Source of the DNA: Gracilimonas sp040877545
GTDB taxonomy: Bacteria; Bacteroidota; Rhodothermia; Balneolales; Balneolaceae
DNA length: 14,664 nucleotides
Direction: 5' to 3'
Assembly: GCA_040877545.1 (NCBI GenBank)
Contig: JBBDNN010000082.1
Coordinates: 1 to 14,664, forward strand
The position numbers and the translations under genes were made by a program. Below are positions 7,156 to 14,612 of this stretch, in pieces; positions within the stretch are counted from its first letter, which is position 1, and each line of letters begins with the position of its first letter. The notes beneath the pieces were generated by a model. The model did not search any database and was not told where the DNA came from. It saw only the letters and a list, made by a program, of their open reading frames with translations.

Positions 7156-7400
7156 ACGAGCAATATATTTTCAGAATAAAACAGCTGGTTTGTACTACGC
7201 TTTTGGTTGATGAAATTTCCACACAACAAGATTTATTTGAAGCCGGCTATCTGGATTCTCTGGCTATTGTAAGCCTGTTAGTAGCCCTTGAAGAAGAATT
7301 CGATATTACTCTTTCTATGGAAACGCTGGACTTGGAAGAATTTAGGAGTGTGGAGTCTATGTATAATCTCATTTCACCCCTTATCAAAATGTCGGCATAA
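7152..7400 (+). CDS. Acyl/aminoacyl carrier protein (DltC/PCP-like)
   Basis: 82 residues, the normal length for a free-standing carrier protein. The phosphopantetheine site is Ser36 in AGYLDSLAIVSLLVALEEEF, followed by the acidic helix typical of carrier proteins. The 4-bp ATGA overlap with the adenylation gene indicates translational coupling and makes it the obvious loading partner. No phosphopantetheinyl transferase lies in the window, so activation must come from elsewhere in the genome. A fatty-acid acyl carrier role is unlikely because it sits next to an amino-acid adenylation enzyme, even though fabI lies in the following operon. Confidence 0.88.
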   Translation: MNEQYIFRIKQLVCTTLLVDEISTQQDLFEAGYLDSLAIVSLLVALEEEFDITLSMETLDLEEFRSVESMYNLISPLIKMSA

Positions 7401-7416
7401 ATAAGCAGATTTTACA

Positions 7417-8505
7417 ATGGCTTTAAAATCATATAAATCAATAAAAACAAAACCTCGATCTAAGTTAGAAATCCGGACTTTTACTAAACAGGATGTGGAT
7501 CAAGTAGTAAAAATGTCTATGATTCATTTTCCCGAAAATTCAGCTATAGAATTAAATCAGCTAAAAGATAACTTTCATTCCAATTTGTCGGATTCATACC
7601 AATCATTGGTATGCAGCTCTTCAGATGGTGTTATCCATGGATATTTGTCTGTACAGATGGTGGAATTTAATTTTAAAGGGAGTGTTGTAACAGGAGCCAT
7701 ACTCAGCGATTTTATGGTGAACGAAAAGGCGCGTTCAGCCTTAGTTCCGATGCGAATGCTGCAAAAAGCTTTAAACGGGCCGCAGGATTTTTCTTTTTCG
7801 GAGGATGCCGTGCAGGCAAGCAGATTATTATGGTGCAAGCTTGGCGGACAAATAGCATTTCCTTACAGCACCTACTATACCATACCCTTAAGGCTGCTGT
7901 CATTTTCAATTCAAATGGCAGGAAAGAACCTTTCCCCCCGGTTAAAAAAAATAGCTGGTACTGCTGCTAAAAAGGCTGATAAAATAATGGAAACTTTCAA
8001 GGTATCTCCTTTTTATGTACCACCGCGTAAGGAGCTGTCGGTGAGAAAATTAAACAGCCAGCAATTACATGAAGGGTTAAGATCTATCATAACTAATCAT
8101 GATTTATTTCCTTCTGTAAACTCAGCATCTCTTGGCAGTTTTCTGAATTTAATTAGAAATGAAAGACAGTATGGAAAGCCAGAAGGAGTCGCTTTATGTG
8201 ATTCAGAAGGCAAAACCATAGGTTGGTTTATTTACTATCAAAGTGATTCCGGCCGCTGTAATGTAATCCACGCCGAAAGCCTTCCCGGCAAAGAAGAAGA
8301 ACTATATATTTCATTAAAAATAAATGCACTGTCGAAAGGAGCGGTGAATATCACAGGCCGGCTTTCACCAAGGCAGGTTGGAAGCTCATTCTCCGAACAA
8401 ACCATCTCCCGCCCCGGTGGTAAATGGGCGCTTGTCCACAGCAAAAACCCGGAGATCTTACACACGATACAGACTGGAAAAGCATTTCTAACACGATGCT
8501 GGTAA
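7417..8505 (+). CDS. GNAT-fold acyltransferase-like protein, function unknown
   Basis: 362 residues. The opening LEIRTFTKQDVDQVVKMSMIHF (about 17-38) and the strand/helix order to about 150 resemble a GNAT acyltransferase. However, the usual Q/R-x-x-G-x-G/A acyl-CoA loop is missing: the equivalent place reads EKARSALVPMRML (103-115). A basic middle (about 170-195, rich in Lys) leads to a second half, about 205-362, that may be another degenerate GNAT-like domain (GWFIYYQSDSGRCNVIHA). It begins 16 bp after the carrier protein stop, so it is in the same operon. A protein of this type could take an acyl or aminoacyl group from the carrier protein instead of CoA; that is inference. The fold call rests on pattern only. 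Confidence 0.6.
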   Translation: MALKSYKSIKTKPRSKLEIRTFTKQDVDQVVKMSMIHFPENSAIELNQLKDNFHSNLSDSYQSLVCSSSDGVIHGYLSVQMVEFNFKGSVVTGAILSDFMVNEKARSALVPMRMLQKALNGPQDFSFSEDAVQASRLLWCKLGGQIAFPYSTYYTIPLRLLSFSIQMAGKNLSPRLKKIAGTAAKKADKIMETFKVSPFYVPPRKELSVRKLNSQQLHEGLRSIITNHDLFPSVNSASLGSFLNLIRNERQYGKPEGVALCDSEGKTIGWFIYYQSDSGRCNVIHAESLPGKEEELYISLKINALSKGAVNITGRLSPRQVGSSFSEQTISRPGGKWALVHSKNPEILHTIQTGKAFLTRCW

Positions 8506-8696
8506 CGTGATTTCTACTCCAGGCTAAAAACCCCGAAACTTTATCTCTGATCTTGCTATACATCGGATCACCATGAGTTGACTTTCTGACAAATACATAA
8601 ATCTGCGGCTAATCAAATACAAAACTCTCAACTATCATTTTACCGCAATTTTGGTGAATTTCCCTTCATCACCTAAACAAAAAGAAAATTGAATAA

Positions 8697-9527
8697 ATGA
8701 GCGACGGTTACGGATTATTAAAAGGAAAGAAAGGAATAATTTTTGGTGCACTTGATGATCGAAGTATTGCGTGGAGAATTGCGCTTGCTTGTAAACGAGA
8801 GGGCGCAGAATTCGTTCTTTCAAATGCGCCGATTGCACTGAGAATGGGAGCCCTGGATGCATTGGGTGAGGAAACAGGCGCACCGATTTATCCTTGCGAT
8901 GTTTCCAACGACGATGAAGTAAAAGAGTTGATGGAGAAAACCAAGGAGGAACTCGGAAGTGTAGATTTCATCCTTCACGCCATCGGGATGTCCCCTAATA
9001 TTCGTAAGAAAAAAGAATACACGGATCTAAATTATAAATGGATGCAGAAAACACTCGATATTTCTGCCATCTCCCTTCACAGGGTGTTACATTGGGCAGA
9101 GAAAGTGGATGTGTTGAATGACGGCGGAAGTGTGGTTGCCCTTACCTATATCGGGGCACAACGAATTTTCTCGAAATATTCTGATATGAATGACGCCAAA
9201 GCCCTTCTCGAAAGCATCGCCCGGAATTATGGGAGCAGGCTTGCACCAAAAGGTATTAGAGTGAATACAGTTTCGCAGGCACCTACCCGAACTTCGGCCG
9301 GAACCGGCATTAAGGGATTTGACGGGATGTATACTTTTGCAGATATGATTGCCCCGATGGGAAATCCAACCGCAGACGAATGTGCCGATTATTGTGTTAC
9401 GTTATTCTCTGACCTCACCCGAAAAGTGACCATGCAAAATCTATATCATGATGGCGGATTTGTTTCATCAGGAATTTCTGAAGAAATGATCGACGATTTA
9501 GCAAAGCTTTATTCCAGCGAAGAATAA
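8697..9527 (+). CDS. fabI: Enoyl-[acyl-carrier-protein] reductase, NADH (FabI)
   Basis: 276 residues; reduces trans-2-enoyl-ACP in the last step of each fatty-acid elongation round. It is a short-chain dehydrogenase of the FabI type, with LKGKKGIIFGALDDRSIAWRI (8-28) for nucleotide binding. Tyr151 and Tyr161 are separated by ten residues exactly as in E. coli FabI (Tyr146/Tyr156), and Lys168 gives the Y-x6-K pair. SQAPTRTSAGTGI (193-205) is the substrate-loop region and NLYHDGGF is near the end. Only 3 bp separate it from ruvC, so the three genes are probably one transcript. The 191-bp upstream gap contains TTGACT near 8577, but no clear second promoter box. Confidence 0.93.
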   Translation: MSDGYGLLKGKKGIIFGALDDRSIAWRIALACKREGAEFVLSNAPIALRMGALDALGEETGAPIYPCDVSNDDEVKELMEKTKEELGSVDFILHAIGMSPNIRKKKEYTDLNYKWMQKTLDISAISLHRVLHWAEKVDVLNDGGSVVALTYIGAQRIFSKYSDMNDAKALLESIARNYGSRLAPKGIRVNTVSQAPTRTSAGTGIKGFDGMYTFADMIAPMGNPTADECADYCVTLFSDLTRKVTMQNLYHDGGFVSSGISEEMIDDLAKLYSSEE

Positions 9528-9530
9528 TTT

Positions 9531-10103
9531 ATGGCAGATATTATCCTCGGTATCGATCCCGGTTCACGACATACAGGCTATGCACTGTTGACCGAGGAGC
9601 ATGGAAAGCTGATTGCTTTGCGGTGTGATGTAATTCGCCTGGCAGATATTGAAGATCATGCCGAGCGGTTACAGGTTATTTTTGATAAAATTTCAGGCAT
9701 CATAAAATCAAATTCTCCAACTTCCTGCGCAGTAGAAACTCCGATTTATGGTGTGGATCCTATGGCAATGCTTAAACTTGGAAGGGCACAAGCCGCTGCA
9801 ATGTTAGCGATCAGAAAGTGCGGGTTAGATGTGTCGGAATATTTCCCAAAAGTGGTAAAAAAATCTATAACCGGGAATGGGAATGCCAGTAAAAAGCAGG
9901 TGGCTTTCATGCTCAATAAAATGGTGACGATGCCGGATGAAAAACTTTCTAATGACGCAACCGATGCGCTCGCTGTAGCCTGGTGCCACATGATGAAAGG
10001 AAAAGGTGTTTCGGGAGCTGCAAAAAAAACCCATCAAAATAACAAGAAATCGAATTGGGCTGATTTCATTTCTGAAAACCCGGACAGGATAAAAGGTTTA
10101 TGA
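9531..10103 (+). CDS. ruvC: Holliday junction resolvase RuvC
   Basis: 190 residues. This Mg-dependent endonuclease cuts Holliday junctions as a dimer together with RuvAB. All four catalytic acids are present: Asp9 (GIDPGSRHTGYAL), Glu69 (VETPIYG), and Asp142 and Asp145 (SNDATDALAVAWCH). The basic KKSITGNGNASKKQV segment (110-124) matches the family's DNA-contacting region. A ~30-residue polar tail follows the core and is slightly longer than in E. coli. It overlaps ruvA by the 4-bp ATGA; ruvB is not adjacent in this window. Confidence 0.95.
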   Translation: MADIILGIDPGSRHTGYALLTEEHGKLIALRCDVIRLADIEDHAERLQVIFDKISGIIKSNSPTSCAVETPIYGVDPMAMLKLGRAQAAAMLAIRKCGLDVSEYFPKVVKKSITGNGNASKKQVAFMLNKMVTMPDEKLSNDATDALAVAWCHMMKGKGVSGAAKKTHQNNKKSNWADFISENPDRIKGL

Positions 10104-10696
10104 TTGCATTTCTAAAGGGATATATCGAGGAAAAAAGAGAAGGTGCTGTAATCCTGGATGTTCAGGGAATTGGATACCGGGTGGAAATATCTGCACTCAC
10201 ATTCGATCAACTGGAAAAAGCCGGCTCGGAAGTAAAACTGCTGATCCATCATCACATCACCGACAGCGATCAGCGTTTATTTGGGTTTTTTTCTTCGGAT
10301 GAAAAAGCCCTCTTCGAAAAACTCATCACCGTAAAAGGTGTGGGGCCAAAACTGGGATTAACTATTTTATCCGGACTGCCCGCAAGCCAATTAATTAGTG
10401 CAATCACCGGAGGGGATGCGGCCGCTTTATCCCGCGTACCTGGAATAGGTAAGAAAACCGCTGAACGAATTATTGTTGAGCTAAGAGATAAGCTGGCTGA
10501 ATATGCGGATTCTGCTGGTGTAATTGCGGATAATGGCAAAGATACAGGTATTTCCGGTGAAGCGATCTCCGCACTGGAGTCTCTTGGCTTCAAAAAAAGA
10601 GAAGCTGAACAGGCGGTATTAAAAGCCCTTAAAGATGAAGATAGTAAAGATGCTTCCACTGTAATTAAGAAGGCTTTGGCCAGGTTGAATAATTAA
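10100..10696 (+). CDS. ruvA: Holliday junction DNA helicase subunit RuvA
   Basis: 198 residues, normal length. The N-terminal OB-fold starts MIAFLKGYIEEKREGAVILD and includes HHHITDSDQRLFGF (50-63). Two helix-hairpin-helix motifs follow: LITVKGVGPKLGLTIL (75-90) and LSRVPGIGKKTAERIIVELRDKL (110-132). An acidic linker then leads to the C-terminal domain (EAISALESLGFKKREAEQAV) that contacts RuvB. RuvA binds four-way junctions and targets the RuvB motor. Its coding start lies within the last codons of ruvC, so expression is coupled. Confidence 0.95.
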   Translation: MIAFLKGYIEEKREGAVILDVQGIGYRVEISALTFDQLEKAGSEVKLLIHHHITDSDQRLFGFFSSDEKALFEKLITVKGVGPKLGLTILSGLPASQLISAITGGDAAALSRVPGIGKKTAERIIVELRDKLAEYADSAGVIADNGKDTGISGEAISALESLGFKKREAEQAVLKALKDEDSKDASTVIKKALARLNN

Positions 10697-10743
10697 TTGT
10701 GTGGTTTTATTTGTTAATCGTTAAAAGGATGCTGTAAAATAAA

Positions 10744-10770
10744 CTCTGCGTTCTCAGTGCCCTCAGTGGT
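10744..10770. repeat. Three tandem degenerate 9-bp repeats
   Basis: CTCTGCGTT, CTCAGTGCC and CTCAGTGGT lie head to tail in the gap between ruvA and the mannose gene. On the other strand they read as cactgag-type units with a 9-nt period. No gene or terminator function is evident. Confidence 0.45.
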
Positions 10771-10969
10771 AAAATTTTTTGGGTAGTTGCACTTTTAAGA
10801 AAATCTGGGCAAGGGTGATTAGGTTGCATCAGTTCCCGAAAACTCTTGAAGCACTTACCTAAGTTTTATTTTCAGTTTTAGAAAAACAGATAATACTGGT
10901 GTTTGAATGCTAATGGGTATACTTTCGTTGCTTTAGCAATTCATTGAATTAACCACTAAAAACTTATAA

Positions 10970-12055
10970 ATGGTATACGCAGTTATTATGGCCGGAGGAG
11001 CGGGAACCCGTTTTTGGCCCAAAAGTACAAAAGCCCTTCCCAAGCAATTTTTGAATCTTTTCGGGGAAGGCACTATGATTCAAAATACAGTAAAAAGGGT
11101 GGAGGAAATAATTCCGCAGGAACGCGTATTAGTAGTTACCAATGATAATTACGTGGACATTGTAAAGGACCAACTCCCGTCTGTGCCGGAGGATAATATT
11201 GTTGGAGAACCTGTTGCCAAAAACACCGCTCCATGTGTGGCCATTGCAGCTGAAATGCTGCACAAAAAAGACCCCGAGGCCGTTATGGTTGTTTTACCGG
11301 CCGACCATCAAATAGAAAATCCCGAAGAGTTTAATAAGATACTGAAAGCTGCCATTGCCAAAGCCAGGGATGGGGAAAACTTGGTGACTATTGGTATTAC
11401 GCCAGACAGGCCAGAAACTGGTTTCGGATATATTCATGGTGACAACTCTTCTGCAGAGTTATTCAATGATAAAAAAGTTCATCAGGTGACAGCTTTTACT
11501 GAGAAACCGAATGAAAAGACAGCAAACAAGTTTTTGGAATCCGGTGACTATTACTGGAACAGCGGAATGTTTATCTGGACTGCAAAATCTGTTTTAAATG
11601 AAATTAGAAAGCAGTTACCGGATACCTATGACCTGGTAAAAAGAGCTGGTAAAGAACTCTTTGGGACAGGCCATGCTAAAGGAGTGAATGAATTCTACCA
11701 TGCCTGTGAGTCTATTTCTATAGATTATGGAATTATGGAAAATGCGGAGCAGGTATTTGTTGTTCCCGGTGAATTTGGCTGGAATGATGTGGGAAGCTGG
11801 ACGGCGGTGTACGAATTAGGTGAAAAATCAAAAGAAAGTAATGTGGTTCAGGCTGAAAATGTCACCTTTAGTGAAGCTCAAAATAATTACGTTCTATCAA
11901 AGAGCGGAAAAATGATTTCAATAGTTGGCCTGGATGGAGTTGCTGTTGTTGAAACGGAAGATGCTATTCTTGTTTGTAAATTGGATAAGGCCCAGAATGT
12001 GAAAGACATTGTAGAGCAGCTAAAGGAAAAGGAAGAATTTCGGAAATTTCTTTAA
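10970..12055 (+). CDS. manC: Mannose-1-phosphate guanylyltransferase (GDP-mannose pyrophosphorylase)
   Basis: 361 residues, the single-function nucleotidyltransferase form without the fused isomerase half of longer enzymes. It joins GTP and mannose-1-phosphate to give GDP-mannose for polysaccharide and glycan synthesis. The nucleotide-binding signature GGAGTRFWPKSTKALPKQF is at 9-27, VLPADHQI at 108-115, FTEKP at 176-180, YYWNSGMFIW at 194-203 and GWNDVGSW at 270-277. The start at 10970 puts the signature at its normal distance. It has a 273-bp upstream gap and is probably transcribed alone. It converges with the metallo-hydrolase gene, with 19 bp between the stops. The polysaccharide it serves is not shown here. 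Confidence 0.92.
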   Translation: MVYAVIMAGGAGTRFWPKSTKALPKQFLNLFGEGTMIQNTVKRVEEIIPQERVLVVTNDNYVDIVKDQLPSVPEDNIVGEPVAKNTAPCVAIAAEMLHKKDPEAVMVVLPADHQIENPEEFNKILKAAIAKARDGENLVTIGITPDRPETGFGYIHGDNSSAELFNDKKVHQVTAFTEKPNEKTANKFLESGDYYWNSGMFIWTAKSVLNEIRKQLPDTYDLVKRAGKELFGTGHAKGVNEFYHACESISIDYGIMENAEQVFVVPGEFGWNDVGSWTAVYELGEKSKESNVVQAENVTFSEAQNNYVLSKSGKMISIVGLDGVAVVETEDAILVCKLDKAQNVKDIVEQLKEKEEFRKFL

Positions 12056-12081
12056 TCTAAATATTCCACTGCTATTAGATT
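12054..12081. terminator. Weak bidirectional terminator candidate between convergent genes
   Basis: AATCTAA (12054-12060) and TTAGATT (12075-12081) form a perfect 7-bp AT-rich stem spanning the ends of two convergent genes. It lacks a GC-rich stem, so termination strength is doubtful. Confidence 0.3.
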
Positions 12082-12833
12082 TCAAGTATCTGTTGGTCAT
12101 AAGCCAACCTGATATTATCCGGTAGTTTTCTGTTGGTAGGTTCATGATCTACTGAGCTATTCATGTGGATGAAATAAGCCTGTGGAACCTCAAGTTGTTG
12201 GATGATATCTATGGCTTGTGGAATAGTGAGGTGCGTGGGATGCTCCGGCTTCCATCGAAGGGCACTTAAAACCACAACTTTTGAGCCTTTAATTAATTCA
12301 AGTGTTTCTTCAGGGATGAATTTAACATCCGTCAGGTAAGAAAAGTCATTAAGCCGGTAACCAATCATTTCAAGAGCACCATGCTGAACAGGAAGTGGGG
12401 TTACGGAAACATCCCCCAAAGTAAAAGAGTCGGGAGCTTCCATTAAATCTAATGAAGCAGAACCGGGATATTTGTTTTCACCAAACATATAATCAAAGCG
12501 GCTGCGAATAGAAATAATACAGCTTTTTGTTGCATAAACCGGGATGGCGGCTTTGTTTTTGTAGCTGTAAACCCGCAGGTCATCAAGCCCCGCCATGTGA
12601 TCCATGTGTTGATGCGTTATCAAAACATTATCAATGGCTTTAATTTGAGCTTTGATGCTCTGCATTCTGAATTCCGGGCCTGCATCAATTAAAATGGATT
12701 GGCTTTCAGTTTGAACCCATGCTGAGCACCGGGTGCGATCATTTCGGGAATCATGCGCCAGTTTCTCTCTCAAAAAACCACCGGCAACTGGTACCCCCAT
12801 CGATGTTCCTGTGCCGAGTAGAGTGATTTTCAT
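12075..12833 (-). CDS. PhnP-like metallo-beta-lactamase-fold hydrolase
   Basis: 252 residues. The metal-binding HxHxDH motif is complete as THQHMDHMAGLDDLR (73-87: His74, His76, Asp78, His79). Other ligand candidates are His151, Asp169 in YLTDVKF and His223 in YFIHMNS. This pattern, with LSALRWKPEHPTHLTIPQA and an ending near RLAYDQQILEI, is that of the PhnP branch, whose known member hydrolyses phosphoribosyl cyclic phosphate. No other phosphonate genes are nearby, so a different small-molecule phosphodiester is likely. Its start overlaps the upstream 99-codon gene by 4 bp, so it is the last gene of a three-gene operon. Confidence 0.85.
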   Translation of the reverse strand: MKITLLGTGTSMGVPVAGGFLREKLAHDSRNDRTRCSAWVQTESQSILIDAGPEFRMQSIKAQIKAIDNVLITHQHMDHMAGLDDLRVYSYKNKAAIPVYATKSCIISIRSRFDYMFGENKYPGSASLDLMEAPDSFTLGDVSVTPLPVQHGALEMIGYRLNDFSYLTDVKFIPEETLELIKGSKVVVLSALRWKPEHPTHLTIPQAIDIIQQLEVPQAYFIHMNSSVDHEPTNRKLPDNIRLAYDQQILEI

Positions 12834-13129
12834 TCTAATTCAAAATCTTCGGAGGTGCTTTCAGGTGTTACTTCCAGTTGGGCCCAAAGGTCGTCCAGTT
12901 TTTTTCTTACCAGAGGTTTCATATAAACACCGCCAAGATCAATTTGACCTAACACGCGCCCCATAGTTCCAAGTTGTGCTTCCACGGGTTTATTTTTATT
13001 TACCACCACAAGTTTCTGTCCTTCTATTATACATTCATCCCCCCGAAAAGAACCCCGCTCTTTGCGAAGGGTATAACCCGCCTGTTCAAGCATTAACTCA
13101 AGTTCAAGAAGTAGTTTGTCTGCTTTCAA
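12830..13129 (-). CDS. Small conserved-looking protein of unknown function
   Basis: 99 residues; no signal peptide or membrane segment. An amphipathic N-terminal helix (ADKLLLELELMLEQAGY) is followed by a compact strand-rich core with KERGSFRGDECIIEGQKLVVVNK (23-45). A helical part, LGTMGRVLGQIDLGGVYMKPLVRKKL (53-78), and an acidic Ser/Thr-rich tail complete it. The RGSF-RG-x-C segment reads like a small domain with a conserved Cys. I recognise the general shape as one seen in Bacteroidota-type genomes but cannot name the family. ATGA overlaps with both neighbours tie it to the outer-membrane-type protein and the metallo-hydrolase. Confidence 0.75.
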   Translation of the reverse strand: MKADKLLLELELMLEQAGYTLRKERGSFRGDECIIEGQKLVVVNKNKPVEAQLGTMGRVLGQIDLGGVYMKPLVRKKLDDLWAQLEVTPESTSEDFELE

Positions 13130-13872
13130 AAAGAAATTCCTATAGTTAGAGAGTGGCCGGTAAAATCGTAATCATATTGTCCATCTACAATATCTGAGTT
13201 TTCGAGATTATAATTATAATTAAAGGAGTTGAAAGTGTAATTATATCCGAGGCTCAGGTTTTTATTAAAAATCAGGTTATAAAAGTTTAATCGCGCTTTT
13301 CCGTTTAGAGTGAACACACTTCCTCCCATAAATCCACCAGGTATAGAACTAAAGCCATAGTTGGGGATGAACTGTACAATGGCTCCCAATTTTTGAGGAA
13401 AATGAGCCTGTGCGATGACTCCTAATCCGGCGCTTAAACTTGTTTGGGTGAATTCATTACTGCTATTATCACTCTTTACCGACATTGTTTTACTGCTAAG
13501 TTGGAGAGGAATGCCTGCAATAAAATTCGGGCTTTTTATAAGAAGGAATGGATTTGCAAATTTCAATTCCAGGTCGAAATAATTTTGTTCTTTTTCACCT
13601 GTAAGCTTATTAGCAACTGATGCACCTAAAGTGAAACCACCTGTCTCAAACGAAAGATGGGCGGCTATTCCACTCATATTTAAATTTCCGGCTCGCGGTG
13701 AATCGGGATTTCCCGTATAGGTAAAATCCACCATTTTTATGCCTGCTCTTAAGTAAGGAGCAAAAGGATCAGAAATAATGCTCTCGTCATCATCCACTGA
13801 AAACATTTGTGCATGTACAGCTATTGGAAGTGAAAAAATCAAAAAGATTAAAAAAGGTGCGGTTTTTTTCAT
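13126..13872 (-). CDS. Secreted outer-membrane beta-barrel-type protein
   Basis: 248 residues. The N-terminus MKKTAPFLIFLIFSLPIAVHAQ is a signal peptide with a likely cut after AHA (residue 21). The rest alternates short hydrophobic strands with Gly/Asn turns: AHLSFETGGFTLGASVAN, PLQLSSKTMSVKS, LNFYNLIFNKNLSLGYNYTF. It ends in LTIGISF, with the terminal Phe typical of outer-membrane barrels. A Tyr/Asn-rich stretch lies near 215-240. No enzyme motif is seen; a small porin or structural barrel is the best guess. It is the first gene of the three-gene minus-strand operon, divergent from the glutathione peroxidase across a 62-bp gap. Confidence 0.75.
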   Translation of the reverse strand: MKKTAPFLIFLIFSLPIAVHAQMFSVDDDESIISDPFAPYLRAGIKMVDFTYTGNPDSPRAGNLNMSGIAAHLSFETGGFTLGASVANKLTGEKEQNYFDLELKFANPFLLIKSPNFIAGIPLQLSSKTMSVKSDNSSNEFTQTSLSAGLGVIAQAHFPQKLGAIVQFIPNYGFSSIPGGFMGGSVFTLNGKARLNFYNLIFNKNLSLGYNYTFNSFNYNYNLENSDIVDGQYDYDFTGHSLTIGISF

Positions 13873-13881
13873 GGGAATGAT

Positions 13882-13895
13882 TTAACGTGCGTTAA
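13882..13895. promoter_or_regulatory. 14-bp palindrome in the divergent gap (possible operator)
   Basis: TTAACG-TG-CGTTAA is a perfect inverted repeat with a 2-bp centre. It lies within the 62 bp shared by the outer-membrane-type and peroxidase genes, with further GTTAA/TTAAC half-site-like words next to it. The position suits an operator acting on both genes; the regulator is unknown. Confidence 0.35.
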
Positions 13896-13934
13896 CAGTT
13901 TAACCACTAACGGGCTAAGATTAAAATAAATTCA

Positions 13935-14477
13935 ATGAAAATATTAGTTACTCTATTAATAGGGTTAGTAACAATAAGCTTTACCGGCGATAACACCTTC
14001 TACCAATTTAAAATGAAAAATCTTGATGGTAAAGAAGTCATGCTCAGCCACTACCAAGATAAAGTAGTTCTTGTTGTAAATGTAGCTTCGAAATGCGGAT
14101 ATACATCCCAATATGAAGGATTGCAAAAAATGTATGAAAAGTACAGAGAAGAAGGGTTGGTGATTCTTGGCTTTCCTGCGAATAATTTTAAAGGCCAGGA
14201 ACCGGGTTCTGACGAAGAAATAAAAGAGTTTTGCACACTCGAGTATGGAGTTGAATTCCCGATGTTTTCAAAGGTGTCGGTTAAAGGTGATGACCAGGCT
14301 GAGTTATTTACGTACCTGACCTCACTCTCCAACCCTGATTTTGAAGGTGAGATTAAATGGAATTTTGAGAAGTTCTTGCTAAATAAAAAAGGTGAACTTC
14401 AAAGAAGATTCAGGAGTAATGTGGAGCCAGAGAGTGAAGAGTTGGTAAATGCTATAGAAAAAGAACTATCAGAATAA
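13935..14477 (+). CDS. Glutathione peroxidase family protein, Cys-type, exported
   Basis: 180 residues. The core matches the glutathione/thioredoxin peroxidase family: VNVASKCGYTSQYEGL with the peroxidatic Cys54, LGFPANNFKGQEPGS with Gln88, and WNF (142-144) giving the Trp and Asn of the active site. A second Cys (Cys100 in EEIKEFCTLEYGVEFPM) sits where yeast Gpx3 has its resolving Cys, so thioredoxin-dependent reduction is more likely than glutathione. The first ~18 residues are hydrophobic (ILVTLLIGLVTISF) and suggest export to the periplasm, with or without cleavage. It reduces hydrogen or lipid peroxides. It stands alone on the plus strand and is followed by a clear terminator. Confidence 0.92.
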   Translation: MKILVTLLIGLVTISFTGDNTFYQFKMKNLDGKEVMLSHYQDKVVLVVNVASKCGYTSQYEGLQKMYEKYREEGLVILGFPANNFKGQEPGSDEEIKEFCTLEYGVEFPMFSKVSVKGDDQAELFTYLTSLSNPDFEGEIKWNFEKFLLNKKGELQRRFRSNVEPESEELVNAIEKELSE

Positions 14478-14510
14478 CGGAATAAATTATTTCTATCACC
14501 ATCCCGATAA

Positions 14511-14547
14511 GAGGATCACGATTGATTTTGTGGTCCTCGTTTTTATT
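14511..14547 (+). terminator. Rho-independent terminator after the peroxidase gene
   Basis: GAGGATCAC (14511-14519) pairs with GTGGTCCTC (14530-14538), with one G-U pair over nine positions and a 10-nt loop, and is followed by GTTTTTATT. It lies 34 bp after the stop codon. Confidence 0.8.
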
Positions 14548-14569
14548 AGAAATATAGAGGAGAAATGGC

Positions 14570-14601
14570 TTGACTTCCAATCTATATGGTCTGTATATTT
14601 G
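14570..14601 (+). promoter_or_regulatory. Bacteroidota-type promoter of the tRNA gene
   Basis: TTG at 14570-14572, then 21 nt, then TATATTTG at 14594-14601, an exact match to the TAnnTTTG -7 element used by Bacteroidota primary sigma factors. Read as a classical promoter it is TTGACT-18-TATATT. It lies about 11 bp ahead of the tRNA 5' end, which suits a stable-RNA promoter. Confidence 0.7.
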
Positions 14602-14612
14602 GAGCCTTGTTC

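Noticed and set aside
5521..7400. Dlt (D-alanylation) operon
   Set aside because: DltA-like and DltC-like genes are present, but there is no DltB or DltD, and an oxygenase and a GNAT-like protein occupy the operon instead.
10895..10925. Promoter for manC at TATACT (10918-10923)
   Set aside because: No TTGACA-like or TTG element lies at a proper distance; the nearby TTTG is only about 12 bp away.
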